DNA of 64,000 nt, taken from Dryomyza anilis. Its lineage: Eukaryota; Arthropoda; Insecta; Diptera; Dryomyzidae. The stretch spans positions 99,135,700 to 99,199,699 of the forward strand of contig OX638130.1 in the NCBI GenBank assembly GCA_951804985.1, written 5' to 3'. A model generated the notes under the pieces. It searched no databases, was not told where the DNA came from, and was given only the letters and a program-made list of their open reading frames with translations. The position numbers and the translations under genes were made by a program. Positions within the stretch are counted from its first letter, which is position 1. Every line of letters begins with the position of its first letter. Below are positions 48,871-61,084 of the stretch, one piece after another.

Positions 48871-51374
48871 ATATTCAGCTTATTTGCGTTCATTTTTCAC
48901 GCAAATAACAAACTCAAATATTTATTTTTTACAGTGAATATAATGTATTCATTAATTGCTGATATTCTACTGCATTTCATTAAAAACCATATCAAGAATT
49001 TTATTTGCAAACATTTCGAGAACGCAATGCACAACAACTACAAAATGCACATTTCAGGTAATTAATTTGTCTAAATAAAATAACAACTACGACGATGACA
49101 TAAAATCCAAAGACCAAAATACAAAAAGGGGGACGATATATAAAAATAAACCATTGTATGCAATATCATAAAATTTATCCAAAAATCAAAAATAAAACAA
49201 AATCACTGCCAGTTAAAATAAGAAAACCACAACCCAAAAGAAATAACGATGCTAGAAGAGCCACGAAATGCTTTTCGATGAACTCATAAAAATTGCAGAA
49301 CCCAAACAAAACATACATAGTCTATATGTAAATATATATATTGAACAAAAACTGAGTAAAAATGAGGTTAAAACTAAGTATAGCCTCATAACCAAACAAA
49401 GCGCGGTGCTACGAGTAAATGTAATAATTATAATTAATTTAAACATAAATATATGATAATTAAAAACACAATAGCATAAAATGAAACGACTTGTCGTTGA
49501 AAGGACAGGTTGTAAAAAAGGTTTTACATAAATTAAAAATAAAATAATAAAAATAAAAATAAATAAAAAAAGTTGTATAAAGTAAATAAAATTATATAAA
49601 AAGAACAAAAGTAAACTTGAAACATTTAAAAAAAAATACATAAATCCGTATAAGGCGTTAAAAACAATTCTTGTGCTATAAACTTGAACTTCAACACACA
49701 AATTTAAAATTCGCATTTTTTATTTTGTCTTTTTAAAGCACATGCATTTTGAAGAGCTATACTTATATTTCAATTTTTTTAAATTGCTAGCCATTAAATA
49801 TAGTTTTTGAAAATCACTCAAATTAACAGAAAAACATACAACAATTTTTTAAACAATGCCATTAGTTTTAAAAATATTCAGCAAAAACATACTACAAACA
49901 ATTTACAAATAGCTAATAGTAAAAACAAACAACAAATGTTTTAATAATTTTTAGATATCATTAAAATAAGCAAATAATATATAAATAAAAAAAAAGTAAA
50001 TTGTAATTTCGTTTTAGTTAAATATTATATAATTTGTTTAAGCGAAAAACATTATTTTCGAAATAACTAAAAACGAAACCATTTCGAAACGAATCTAATA
50101 AGTACAACAGCATTGTAAATAAAATAAAAACTATTTAATAAATAAAAATAATTATTTTTAAATACTAATAATAAAATCGAAATATCGTACTTAAATTTAA
50201 TTAATTAAAAATAAATTAATTTAAAGAAGTCAACTAATATAATCTATAAACATTAAAAATAAAAATGCGTGAGCAAAACATAAACTCAACAACGAAAAAT
50301 CTCAAATTTAGAAAAAAAAAAAAACTATATTTAATTTCAAATATTTCCTTTTCATTTTAAGTATACGTTTTCTGTCATAAAATTTTACAATTATTTTTAA
50401 ATTACATTTAAAATTCTATTTCGCTTTTGTTTTGGTGTAAATGAGTTTGCTTAGATTTTTAAAGTCTACATTTTAGTTTTATATTAAATAGATATGTGTT
50501 TGTAAATTAATTATATAAGCTGAATAAATGCGTGAAGGTTTTATTTGACATTTTTATTTTTTTTTTTAATTTTTTTGTTTTTTTTATTCGTTTTAATATA
50601 TGTTTTTATATTCTTTGAAATAAGGTATTTTCTTTTTTTTAAGATTTTGAAACTTTTCTTATATTTTTGAAATATTGTTAGTTTTGAAAATTTCAAATCT
50701 ATTTAAGAATTTCAATCTATTTAAGATTTTCTAAATATTATCCGGGTCTTTTTAAAAATTGAAACGTAATCCATTGATATTTTAAATTCGCTATTGTCGC
50801 GAGAAAAATAAATTTTGAATATTTAAAATTTTTTTTATATATTTTTTAAATATTGTCAGATATTTTTTTGGAAATTTCAAAATAATCTAGAATTAGCTAT
50901 TGTTTCGAGAAAATTGTAGGAAGCATTTTCAATTTATTTGTGATTTCAAAATATCTTTTAAATATTGTCAGGATCTTTTTTGAAATTTAAACCTAATCCA
51001 AATTTGTTATTGTTTCGAGAACAATATTTTTGTGGGAATAAAAACTCTGTTTTACTCAAACATAAATATAGTTTTACACTATTAAAAATATAGTTTCCAC
51101 AATAATGCAATGATTTCTTAAATCATGTAAAAACTGTGACACTTTTATGTTTACAATAGTTACTGATTATGACAAAAATATAGTCCAATTAACTATGTTT
51201 ATCAGAACAATAATGTGTGTGTTTGCAATAATTTAACAATTCGAAATAATGTAATAAACATTATAATTACGGGAAAAAAAGAATACTTAAAAGGTTTTGT
51301 TATAATATTTTTGAATTTCCGATATTTTGTGTACATATACTACAAAATTTTGTGACAAATATATAAATAGTTCT

Positions 51375-51411
51375 GATAATTATGTTTGTTAGAATAACAA
51401 ACATAATTATC
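51375..51411. repeat. Perfect hairpin, 17-bp arms and 3-base loop
   Basis: GATAATTATGTTTGTTA, loop GAA, TAACAAACATAATTATC: the arms are exactly complementary. If it lies in a transcript it would fold as a tight stem-loop. It may instead be the relic of an inverted duplication. Confidence 0.85.
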
Positions 51412-51659
51412 ATAATTTATTATATTATGACTAGAATATTGATGCAATTATAAATCAAGAACAATTATAAAATTTGAATATTAATAAAAATAATAATAAT
51501 TGCAGCAATTATTAAAATATATTTGCAGATGTCAGTAACAATTTATATAAACTGTGCTTGTGCCATGTTAGTTTTACTTTTATTATGTAAGCTAACATCG
51601 CAGTTACATGACTTATAAGATCTGGATAATGATCATGTTTTTCCCAATGAATACAATGT

Positions 51660-51895
51660 CTAATAGATGCAGTGAAAAGACTTCATTGCAGCAAACATAA
51701 TATAATTTCAGTCAGAAATTTTATAATTATTTTTTAGATTTATTGCTAAATTTGTTTAAGTAATTGAACATATAATATTTCTACTACATAAATATATAAT
51801 TTTCTAATACACGCTGAAAAATAACTTCTTTGCAGCAAACATAATAAAATTTCAATCATATATTTTATGACTATTCTTTTTAGGCTTTTAGATTT
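51660..51895 (+). repeat. Diverged direct duplication, offset about 148 bp
   Basis: TTCATTGCAGCAAACATAAT near 51681 and TTCTTTGCAGCAAACATAAT near 51828 are both followed by ATAAAATTTCA(A/G)TCA-like and TTTTATGA/ATTATT-like sequence and TTTTTAG. It is noncoding. Confidence 0.7.
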
Positions 51896-54198
51896 AATTA
51901 CAGTTTTTTTAATATACGTAGACTTATCATGATTTATGGTTATATATTGTAATGCAATATTAATTTTAAAAATCTTTAATTTCATGTAAGAGATATGTAA
52001 CATAATATGTTTATTGCAAATAATATGTTTATTGCAGCCAATGTCTGCAGATAAGTCACTTAGTAATAAGTGTTATCAGCACGATATGTTGATTGCACAA
52101 ATCAATGTATAATCATTAATATGATTGCATCAAGTATAAATTCAATCATTTGGCCATTTTACCATATTTGGATGTTACAAAAGAATTTTGAATTACGTGT
52201 ATTTGGAATGAAAAACAAATTTTTAAAAATTTGGTACAATTTTCATACAATATTGATACAAGTTTCACATTTAATATTCTTCAACTTTTAGGTGATAATA
52301 TTTAAAAAGTATTGAATTTCAGTTATAATTTTTATAAAAATGTTTTATGAGATCTTGTAATGTTGTTTTTAGTTTTTCTTTTATAAAATAAATTATTTTC
52401 CACTTACATGTTATTTGAAAAGAAGCAAACCAAGCTGTAGAAGAGTCTGTAGTAATAGCAAACGATAGAGAAAAGCCTGCATATAACTGCCAGTTAGAGA
52501 AATAATTAAGCGAATAAAAATTTAAAATAAAAAAAACATAATATAATAGAATTAAAAAGAAAATTAAGCAAATTGAATTTTTAAAAATACTACAAATTTT
52601 AAAAGCAAATAAAACTTTAGGCTGCCTATTGAGAATAAACATTTTTCTATAAAACAAAACAAAAAAAAAATAGCAATTAATTTTTTGCGCCATTTTCCTA
52701 AATAATTAAAATCAAATAAATAAAAAAAAAATACCTATATACATTTCATAATTTAGCAAAAACCATACAATTAGTTAGAGAATTTTTGATAAATGATAAT
52801 TATTAGAAAACCGAAAAAAAATTTAGCAATTGTGCAATAAAATAATTAGAAGTAATTTAAAAAAATAAAATTAAATGAAATTCTTGCAGCTAATATTAGC
52901 CATTCTGTGTGGGGAGGTATAGTAAGTGGCATTAAATACATTTTATGGTGCTGCAGATTATAGTAGTTTTTATTTTTTTTTGTTCTCCAATTATTAGATA
53001 GTTTCCATTTTATTTCATAATTATTTTTAATTTTTGACAAATTTGGATCAATGACAATAATTAGATTCATAATTGATAAAAGAAAAAAAAACGAAAACTT
53101 TTAGTGAACAAAATTAGTTTTCATTTGATTCGGGTTGTTTTGCTTTTTGTTTTTTTTTTTTTGGGATTTTTATGTTTTGTAGTTTGTGAAAAACCAAAAA
53201 AAATATGCACATACTTTTAGGCGCACACATTTTTAGTACTTTTCCTGAGGCACATGCACAGTTTTTGGTTACTTTATTGCACCGGTTACTTCTTTGCCAT
53301 TTTTGTTTAGTACTTGAGTTGCCAGGTTGGTGTTTTTTTTTTATGGTAGTTGTCTTCCAGTATAATAAGGCTTTATTATTTTTTGTTTATGAAATATATG
53401 TTTTGTGTTTTAATTTGTTTTTTATACCTCACAATAACGCTACTGAAGAAAAACGAAAAAAATATGTGCCATTACGGTTGCTAATTTTGAGTGCATTCTA
53501 TGTTTTTCATCTATTGCGTAACGTTTTAAAAAAATCGCTTTCGAATTGTTAGTTCTTTGTTATCCACATTTTGAAATAAAAAATACTGTCTCTTACATAA
53601 CTAGTTTAAAAAAAAATTGTAAACGCAATTTTTCTTTCAATTGCTAAAACTAATTACAATATACTAACAAATTATAATAGTGTGCTCTGTTTTTAAGATA
53701 TTTGTATCTAAACTAGAAAAATTTGTATTTTTTATAACTATTTTTGTATGACTTTTTTAGCATTTTGAATGTAGTGATAAATAAAAATGTAAATTATGGT
53801 TATGCAGAGCATTGTTGAGACAAACGTTAAAAATTACTAACTTTTTTCCATCGATTCTAGTTTTTGAAATATGCTCTATCCACACAGTTTAGAATTACAC
53901 ATAAAAAACTGAAAAACAGCAGTTATTACTAGAATTTTTCTCCAAAAGGCTACATATTTAAAAAAAAAAACTGAGTATGCAGCTTATTGCAGTATGCAAC
54001 TTATGCTTAAAAAGGCACAGTTTAGATATCAAATAATGATATTTTCAGATTACAGGAATAAGTATTTTTTTTTATTAAAAATTGAATATATTAAAGTGTA
54101 CCAAAATTATGTTCATATGGCATATCTAAAAAAGTAAATCAATCAGAAAAAATTAGTAATTTGAATAGTTAGTGTGGTATATGCTCTGGAAAACTATA

Positions 54199-55495
54199 AG
54201 GTCTGCGTCGAATAAAATTGTCCGCTACAAAAATGAAAAAATCTAGAAATCTAGTAATCGAATTTTTATAGAATAAAATATTTTATTTTGCAAATTATTT
54301 TTAGATTTAAAAAAAAAATATATAAAAAACCAGAAATTAATATTTTTTAATAAAAAGTTTTAATTTTTCGGAACCCCTTCCATTAATGTTGTAATGGTAG
54401 TGTCCGACACCCTCACAGCTGCTGAAGACCACTTTCTTTTAAAGTCTTGAAGGTCTTTGGCCACTTTTTTTGCTGTCTTCATCTCCCTTTTTACTAAAGC
54501 CCAGTATCTCTCAATCGGCCTGAGTTCTGGACAGTTTGGTGGATTGGCTTCTCTAGGCACCAAAATCACTGCATTTGGTTGGATCCACTCTAAGGCCGTT
54601 TTGCTGTAGTGACATGAAGCGAGGTCAGGCCAAAAAAATGTGGACACTTCATGTTGGCGTAAAAATGGAAGCAATCTCTTTTGCAAGCATTCCTTCACAT
54701 ATATTTCGCTATTAATTGTACCCGATGTCACGAATGAGCTGCTTCTTTTTCACAACTGCAAATTGCCTGCCAAACAAGGAATTTCTTTGGGAATTTTGTC
54801 ATTTTTTTTTATTAGAATTTTTCATCGACATTTCCTCGAGAATCGACTGTATAAAATTCCTGCCCAGGTAGCTGAGTATAGTCAGCTAAAACATAAGGTT
54901 CGTCCTCCATTATGCAGCAATCGAATTTTTTAAAAAGTCTTGGTTCTGCTATTTAGCTCGTTGTTTTGCGGTTTCATTCTTGACGGCATTACTATCCGGA
55001 ACTTTTTGGACCTTGTACGTCTTCAGCCCAGCTTCTTTCTTAGTCCTGCGCACGAAAGATTCTGAGCAATCCGCCTTTCTCGCCAATTTCCTTCCGGATA
55101 TGCTTGGATCTTTCTTTAAAATATTCACAACCTTCTTCGATTTTTCACGATCATGTGGGCCTTTTTTTTACCAGAACCTTTCTTCCGATCAATACTCAGG
55201 TCTTCCTTAAAGCGGTTGATAACGCGAGAAATGGTCTTAGAGTTAGCCCCTACCTCCTTGGCAATTTTTTTAAAAGACCAACTAGGTTGTTTTTGAAAAA
55301 TTTTAATTATATTTTCTCGCACTTCCGCGTCGTTTGCCATTTTCGCGTTAAATAAATTTTGTATTGACTATAACTGACAAAAATTATTTTCTGCCATTTA
55401 ATTCAAGCTACTATGATCAAATTTTTTTAATTTGAATCTTGCAATAGCACATTATAAGAATATATGTAACGGACAATTTTATTCGACGCAGTCCT
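54199..55495 (-). mobile_element. Tc1/mariner element of the DD37E type, with terminal inverted repeats
   Basis: The element is 1297 bp long. Its 31-bp terminal inverted repeats have two mismatches; both begin AGG(T/A)CTGCGTCGAATAAAAT and end in TTGTCCG(C/T)TACA. It is flanked by TA on both sides (54197-54198 and 55496-55497), the expected target duplication. A minus-strand transposase remnant fills the inside. Terminal-repeat preservation contrasts with the broken gene, so the copy could have remained mobilisable in trans longer than it remained autonomous. It lies about 7.8 kb downstream of the shakB stop codon. Confidence 0.95.
54360..55340 (-). pseudogene. Broken DD37E Tc1/mariner transposase
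   Basis: The N-terminal part (55340 down to about 55170) begins MANDAEVRENIIKIFQKQPS and has a helix-turn-helix typical of DNA binding (FKKIAKEVGANSKTISRVIN). Around the T8 run at 55162-55169 the frame is lost; the next part continues in another frame to an in-frame TAG at 54949-54951. The first catalytic Asp region (CCIMEDEP, near 54899-54915) lies in a third segment, and the C-terminal segment (54731-54360) is open. It shows FWPDLASCHYSK with the second Asp and ELRPIERYW with the Glu, 37 residues apart. At least one frameshift and stop make it nonfunctional. The DD37E spacing is known from insect elements of the ITmD37E group. Confidence 0.9.
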
Positions 55496-55844
55496 TACTC
55501 AATTTTCTTTTTTATCATTCGATTCTTAATGCTAATAAAAATTCACAAAAAAAAATATACTTTTCCGAAGTTCAGCTCCAATTATCTTGAAAATATATTT
55601 GAATATTAGCATTCATTTGTATATTGAAATTAGACTTGAGCATTTACAAAAAAAATGGCGTTTAAGATTTTTTGTAAAGATATTTTTTAACAGAACTCTA
55701 TTTACTTTTTCTAAGCAGAGGCTGAAAAAATTACGATTGCAATTAAAATAACGATTGCAATTTTCTCAAAAACGTGACGTTATAAGAAAAAACTGAGTTT
55801 GCAGTCAAAATCAACAACCGACTGTTAAATAGAATTCATGTATA

Positions 55845-56371
55845 CACAGAAAAAAATTCATCAATATAATGAATTTATTCATAAATATTATGAATTTTTC
55901 AACCAACTTCCTGATTCATCAAATTGATACTACCGTTCATTAAATGATATATTGATGAATGCATTCATTTTATATATGAACTTATTCACAATATCGAACA
56001 TCATAGTGAAGAATGATATATTCAATACAAATTTGAATCGTCATATTGATGAATTTGTTCATAATATTTATGAATATGTATAATATTTTTGTTGTAAACA
56101 TTTTATTTAAAAAATAATAGAAAAACTTTTATTTTTAAAATAATTATTATCCGATATTTTTTTATTTTCGAAAAAGAAAATTTTCGAAAAAAAAATTGTT
56201 TTTGAAAAAAATATGATGAAACGTATTCTTCATATACAATTCATCATTTCGATTAAGCGTTCATCATATATGTGATCGCATTCATAACATTGATGACGTT
56301 AGTAATTCAATACAATGAATCATGGTTTGAAGAACGCAATTCATCAATAAGATGCTCATTTGTTTTCTGTG
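55845..56371. mobile_element. TA-flanked MITE with CACAGAAAA ends
   Basis: The left end CACAGAAAAAAATTCATCAA and the right end, reversed, CACAGAAAACAAATGAGC are flanked by TA (55843-55844 and 56372-56373). The inside is rich in inverted ATTCATCA / TGATGAAT and TTCATAAATATTATGAA phrases, so much of it can fold. The size is 527 bp with no coding frame. TA flanks suggest mobilisation by a Tc1/mariner-type transposase. Confidence 0.75.
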
Positions 56372-56373
56372 TA

Positions 56374-58495
56374 GAAAGTCCATGGGAAAATCTTTGTGTA
56401 ATTCGTAGTGTAAATTGTAGAGTAAATCGTGGTTTAAATTACAATAACTCGATGTGAATAATGAAAACTTTTTGGTTTTAATTTTATTAATTTATTTTTC
56501 AAATACTTTTGAAAATATTTCACACTTTATAATAAAAATAAGGTAGTAAATTGCATAAGAGTGATTTGTGTTTTATTTTCATTTTTAGGTATTTAAAATT
56601 TTATAAACTTTTTAAATTTTTTTTTAATATTTTTTTTTTCAAGTGCACAATTTACTACTTAAATAAAAATTAAAAAATCAATTCGAAAAAAGGTTTTTTC
56701 ACTCATTTTCTAAATAAAATAAAAATAACTTCTCTTGCACGACTCGCAAAACTAATGCATTATTTTCAAAAAAACCATCATATACAATAAAAACAAAAAC
56801 CTGCACTTTTAACAATTCACACAATAAGTAATTTTATTCATACAATTTCAATTTTTAATGCATTTTTATAAAACCTTAAAAATAAAGCCACACAAACAAA
56901 AAAAGAACATAATAAATACTGCCTTAAAACATTTTTAAAAACTTACTACAAAAATTGTTTTTCCACATAATAAAAAATAACTAAAAAAAAATAAAATAAA
57001 CTTTGTAAATAGCAAAAAGACTTTAAACAAAATAATAATTTGTAAATATATAGTCAATAATATTAAAAAAAAAAAAATAAAATAGTTATAAAATTAGTTA
57101 CACAAATGCGGCTGCTAAACGAATTTCAAATTAGTAGATAAAAAGAAAACCAAAATAAAAATTTAACAAATTAAATTCTAATTATAAAATTAAAACATAG
57201 AATTTTATAGCAAATGTTTTATGTAAGAATTTTAAACATTTTTCCATTTTAATTTACAGTTTTATTATCATTATTACAAATACTGTTGCCATCATAAGAA
57301 ACAAAAATAACAAAAAGAAACACACAAGAAATTAAAACAAGAAAAAAAAATCCACTATTTTTAATGATCATCTGTAAGACAATTTTAGAGCAATACAAAG
57401 CAATTTAAACCATATGACATTTAAAGTAATTTAATCAAGCAATAAACATTAAATTGAACTAATAAGTATAACTAATATATACAATTATTATTAATTAAAA
57501 TTAATACCACAAAGAATTTAAAACATTTAAATTAAACATAACATAACCAATAATGTTTATTATTATTATTATAAAACTTTGTAAAAATAAATGAACAAAA
57601 TGAATATCTTAAATAATTCGCCGATTGCCTTCAAATAGAAGAATTTCGATAAAATACAACACGTCAAAAACTAAAAATTACAAATAATACAGAATTTAAG
57701 TTTAAAAAAATTATATTTTGCCTATAAATCACATTGCAGTATAAGGCGCAACACATTTATGCAGTACTACCAAAATAATATTTAAAGATAAAACACTTCA
57801 TATTCCACACAAAGTCCATAGAATATTTTTAAATTTATTTTTATTCATTTTTGATGTTGCCTAATTTGCGATATTTTTGACTAAATTTGAATATATAATT
57901 TGTAATTCATTTTATTTTATATTTTTTTTTTATATTGCTTTATTTTATAATATTATTAATCTATAATTCTACATTTACATATAATTAAAGGCTTTTGGGA
58001 AGTACAGTCCCTGTTTTAAAAGCATAGCCTATTTCGAGTGGTACAACCCTAATTCATTATGATCTAATTTTGTACTTCTTTTGATTGACTTTAGTTTTTC
58101 TTTCTTCCTTTTTTATTTTTATTATTTTACTTCTCTCTTTTTTATAACCTTTTCTTTTATCCTTTGATAGTATTTCTTTTTTTTATAAATTTAATAAAAG
58201 TATTTTCTTTTTCAAGATATTGTCTTGAGCTGCTAATGGTCCATTTCGTTTTTTTTTTTAAATTTCTATTAGTAGTACAGTCGTTTAGTTTATAGGTACT
58301 CTCTGGTATTCATATTTTTAGATGATAATTTAAAGATAATTTTCGTATTTTCCTTGTTATTCTTTGTTGTGTTTTATTATTTATTTTGCACTTGTTTTGC
58401 CTCTAAGTAGTCTTTCTTTAGACCATCTCTTGTCCTGATTATAACCATATTTTGTCATTTTTTCATCCTATTTTTTCTTCGATCATTTGTTTGTA
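56374..58495. other. AT-rich intergenic DNA, no gene seen
   Basis: Very A/T-rich, A-rich between 56720 and 57720 and T-rich after 57840. No array or coding feature is recognised. Confidence 0.5.
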
Positions 58496-58499
58496 ATTC

Positions 58500-60490
58500 T
58501 CTTGTACTCATTCTCTTGTACTTCTCCTGTACTTCTCTGTACTTCTGTACTTCTTGTACTTCTCTTGTACTTCTATTGTACTTGTCTTGTATTCCTCTAG
58601 TATTTCTCTTGTACTTCTCTTGTACTTCTCTTGTACTTCTCTTGTACTTCTCTTGTACTTCTCTTGTACTTCTCTTGTACTTCTCTTGTACTTCTCTTGT
58701 ACTTCTCTTGTACTTCTCTTGTACTTCTCTTGTACTTCTCTTGTACTCATCTTGTACTTCTCCTGTACTTCTCTTGTACATTTCTTGTACTTCTCTTGTA
58801 CTTCTCTTGTACTTCTCTTGTACTTCTCTTGTACTTCTCTTGTACTTCTCTTGTACTTCTCTTGTACTTCTCTTGTATTTCTCTTGTACTTCTCTTGTAC
58901 TTCTCTTGTACTTCTCTTGTACTTCTCTTGTACTGCTCATGTACTTCTCCTGTACTTCTCTTGTACTTCTCTCGTACTTCTCTGGTATTTCTCTTGTACT
59001 TCTCTTGTACTTCTCTTGCACTTCTAATGAACTTCTATTGTACTTTTCTTGCACTTCTCTTGTACTTCTCTTGTACTTCACTTGTACTCTCTTGTACTTC
59101 TCTTGTACTTCTCTTGTACTTCTCTTGTACTTCTCTTGTACTTCTCCTGTACTTCTCTTGTACTTCTCTTGTACTTTTCTTGCACTTCTCTTGTACTTCT
59201 ATTGTACTTTTCTTGCACTTCTCTTGTACTTCTCTTGTACTTCACTTGTACTCTCTTGTACTTCTCTTGTACTTCTCTTGTACTTCTCTTGTACTTCTCC
59301 TGTACTTCTCTTGTACTTCTCTTGTACTTTTCTTGCACTTCTCTTGTACTTCTTTCGAACTTCTCTTGTACTTTTCTTGTACTTATGTTGTACTTATGTT
59401 GTACTTATGTTGTACTTATGTTGTACTTATGTTGTACTTATGTTGTACTTATGTTGTACTTCTCTTGTACTTCTTTTGTACTCCTCTTGTACTTCACTTG
59501 TACTTTTCCTGTACTTCTTTTGTCCTTCTCGTGTATTTCTCTTGTACTCCTCCTGTACTTCTCTTGTACTTCTCTTGCACTTCTAATGAACTTCTATTGC
59601 ACTTCTCGTGTACTTCTCATGTACTTCTCCTATACTTCTCTTGTACTTTTCTCTTGTACTTCTCTATTATTTCTCTTGTACTTCTCTTGTACTTCTCTTG
59701 ACTTCTCTTGTACTTCTCTTGTACTTCTCTTGTACTTCTTTTGTACTTATCTCTATTATTTCTCTTGTACTTCTCTTGACTTCTCTTGTACTTCTCTTGT
59801 ACTTCTCTTGTACTGCTCATGTACTTCTCCTGTACTTCTCTTGTACTTCTCTTGTACTTCTCTAGTATTTCTCTTGTACTTCCCTTGTATTTCTCTTGTA
59901 CCACTCTTGTACTTCTCTTGTACTTCTCTTGTACTTATCTTGTACTTCTCATGTACTTCTCTTGTATTTCTCTTGTAACAATATGTTGTCCTTCTTTTCA
60001 TCCTATTTTTTTCTTTTATCATTATCTTGTATTTTTTTGGTACTGCTCTTTTAGTTCTTTGCCTTCAAACTATTATTTGTCCTTATTTTCATCTAATTTT
60101 TTCTATAATCTTTCTCTTGTACTCCTCTTGTACTTCTCTTGTACTTCTCTTGTACTTCTCTTAAACTTCTCTTGTACTTCTCTTGTACTTCTCTTGTACT
60201 TCTCTTGTACTTCTCTTGTACTTCTCTTGTACTTCTCTTGTACTTCTCTTGTACTTCTCTTGTACTTCTCTTGTACTTCTCTTGTACTTCTCTTGTACTT
60301 CTCTTGTACTTCTCTTGTACTTCTCTTGTACTTCTCTTGTACTTCTCTTGTACTTCTCTTGTACTTCTCTTGTACTTCTCTTGCACTTCTAATGTACTTC
60401 TATTGTACTTTTCTTGCACTTCTCTTGGACTTCTTTCATTCTTCTTTTGTACTTCTCTTGTACTTCTTTTGTACTTATGTTGTACTTCTT
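58500..60490 (+). repeat. 11-bp minisatellite TTGTACTTCTC, about 2 kb
   Basis: Units of TTGTACTTCTC are repeated with point variants (TTGCAC, CTGTAC, TTATGTTGTAC, ATTGTAC) and some deleted units. Perfect runs lie at 58607-58745 and 60125-60385; a TTATGTTGTAC subarray of about seven units lies at 59390-59460. A block of about 165 bp containing CTTCACTTGTACTCTCTTG is duplicated (near 59075 and 59238). Neither strand of the unit contains a stop in any frame, which explains the long overlapping frames (356, 309, 263 and 208 codons) on both strands. An insert at about 59975-60115 repeats the left-flank phrase TTTTCATCCTATTTTTT. Confidence 0.97.
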
Positions 60491-61080
60491 TTGTTTTTTA
60501 TTTTAGTAAATAGCATATATATTAAAAAAATAAAGTTCACTGTATATTTTCTATTTGTTTATTCAAATTGTCAGTAATATATACTTTTTCAAAATTTAAC
60601 ATAATTTTAATGTACTGTTTTTCAACTTCTAAACAATAGGTAAACGAAGCCTGTTTTTGAAATTAATTTATGATTTTTGTCTTTCTTTATAATGTTTGAT
60701 TTGGTTTATCATTAAAAGTTTTTAATTTTTAATTTTACACACAATAGTATTAATTCAATTGGGACCAATTCATTCATATCTGAATCGATTGGAATATAAG
60801 TAAAACAAATAACTTCATAAAACAATTAAATTTTTAAAATTATCACAAAGAATTTTGAAAATTTTTAAATTCATTCTACGCTCTATATAGAAAACAATTT
60901 CACATTCAAAACATTTTGAATTTGTATGAAATTACTTCATGTTTAACATGTTCGTGCCATTCTTAATTGAAACTATAAATTACACAGCAAGATAAAATTG
61001 TTTCCGAATAAAAATTAAGTAATGCCAAATGTAAGAAATATAAGAAATATTTAAAAACAACAATAAAGTTTCAAAAATAA
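60491..61080. other. AT-rich, no feature recognised
   Basis: No repeats, genes or transposon ends are recognised. Confidence 0.5.
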
Positions 61081-61084
61081 ATAT

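Larger units (their letters stand above)
46435..54198 (+). other. shakB 3' UTR and downstream AT-rich DNA
   Basis: No coding exon is recognised in this 7.8-kb stretch. CAA/CAG-type repeats occur at 46575-46655 and 46850-46890. The first AATAAA after the stop is at 46655-46660 and many more follow, so the cleavage site cannot be fixed from sequence. Frames such as 47188-47397 (Lys-rich) and 49252-49716 (minus, Phe/Leu-rich) reflect A/T composition. Local repeats lie at 48720-48870 and 51670-51895, and a perfect hairpin at 51375-51411. Confidence 0.55.

Noticed and set aside
49252..49716. A 154-codon minus-strand Phe/Leu/Ile-rich frame
   Set aside because: The hydrophobic composition follows from A-rich DNA on the other strand; there is no motif or homology that I recognise.
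58516..59586. A 356-codon open frame, and others of 309, 263 and 208 codons nearby
   Set aside because: They arise because the 11-bp unit has no stop in any frame on either strand; several frames overlap on both strands and none has a start, domain or flanking gene signal.
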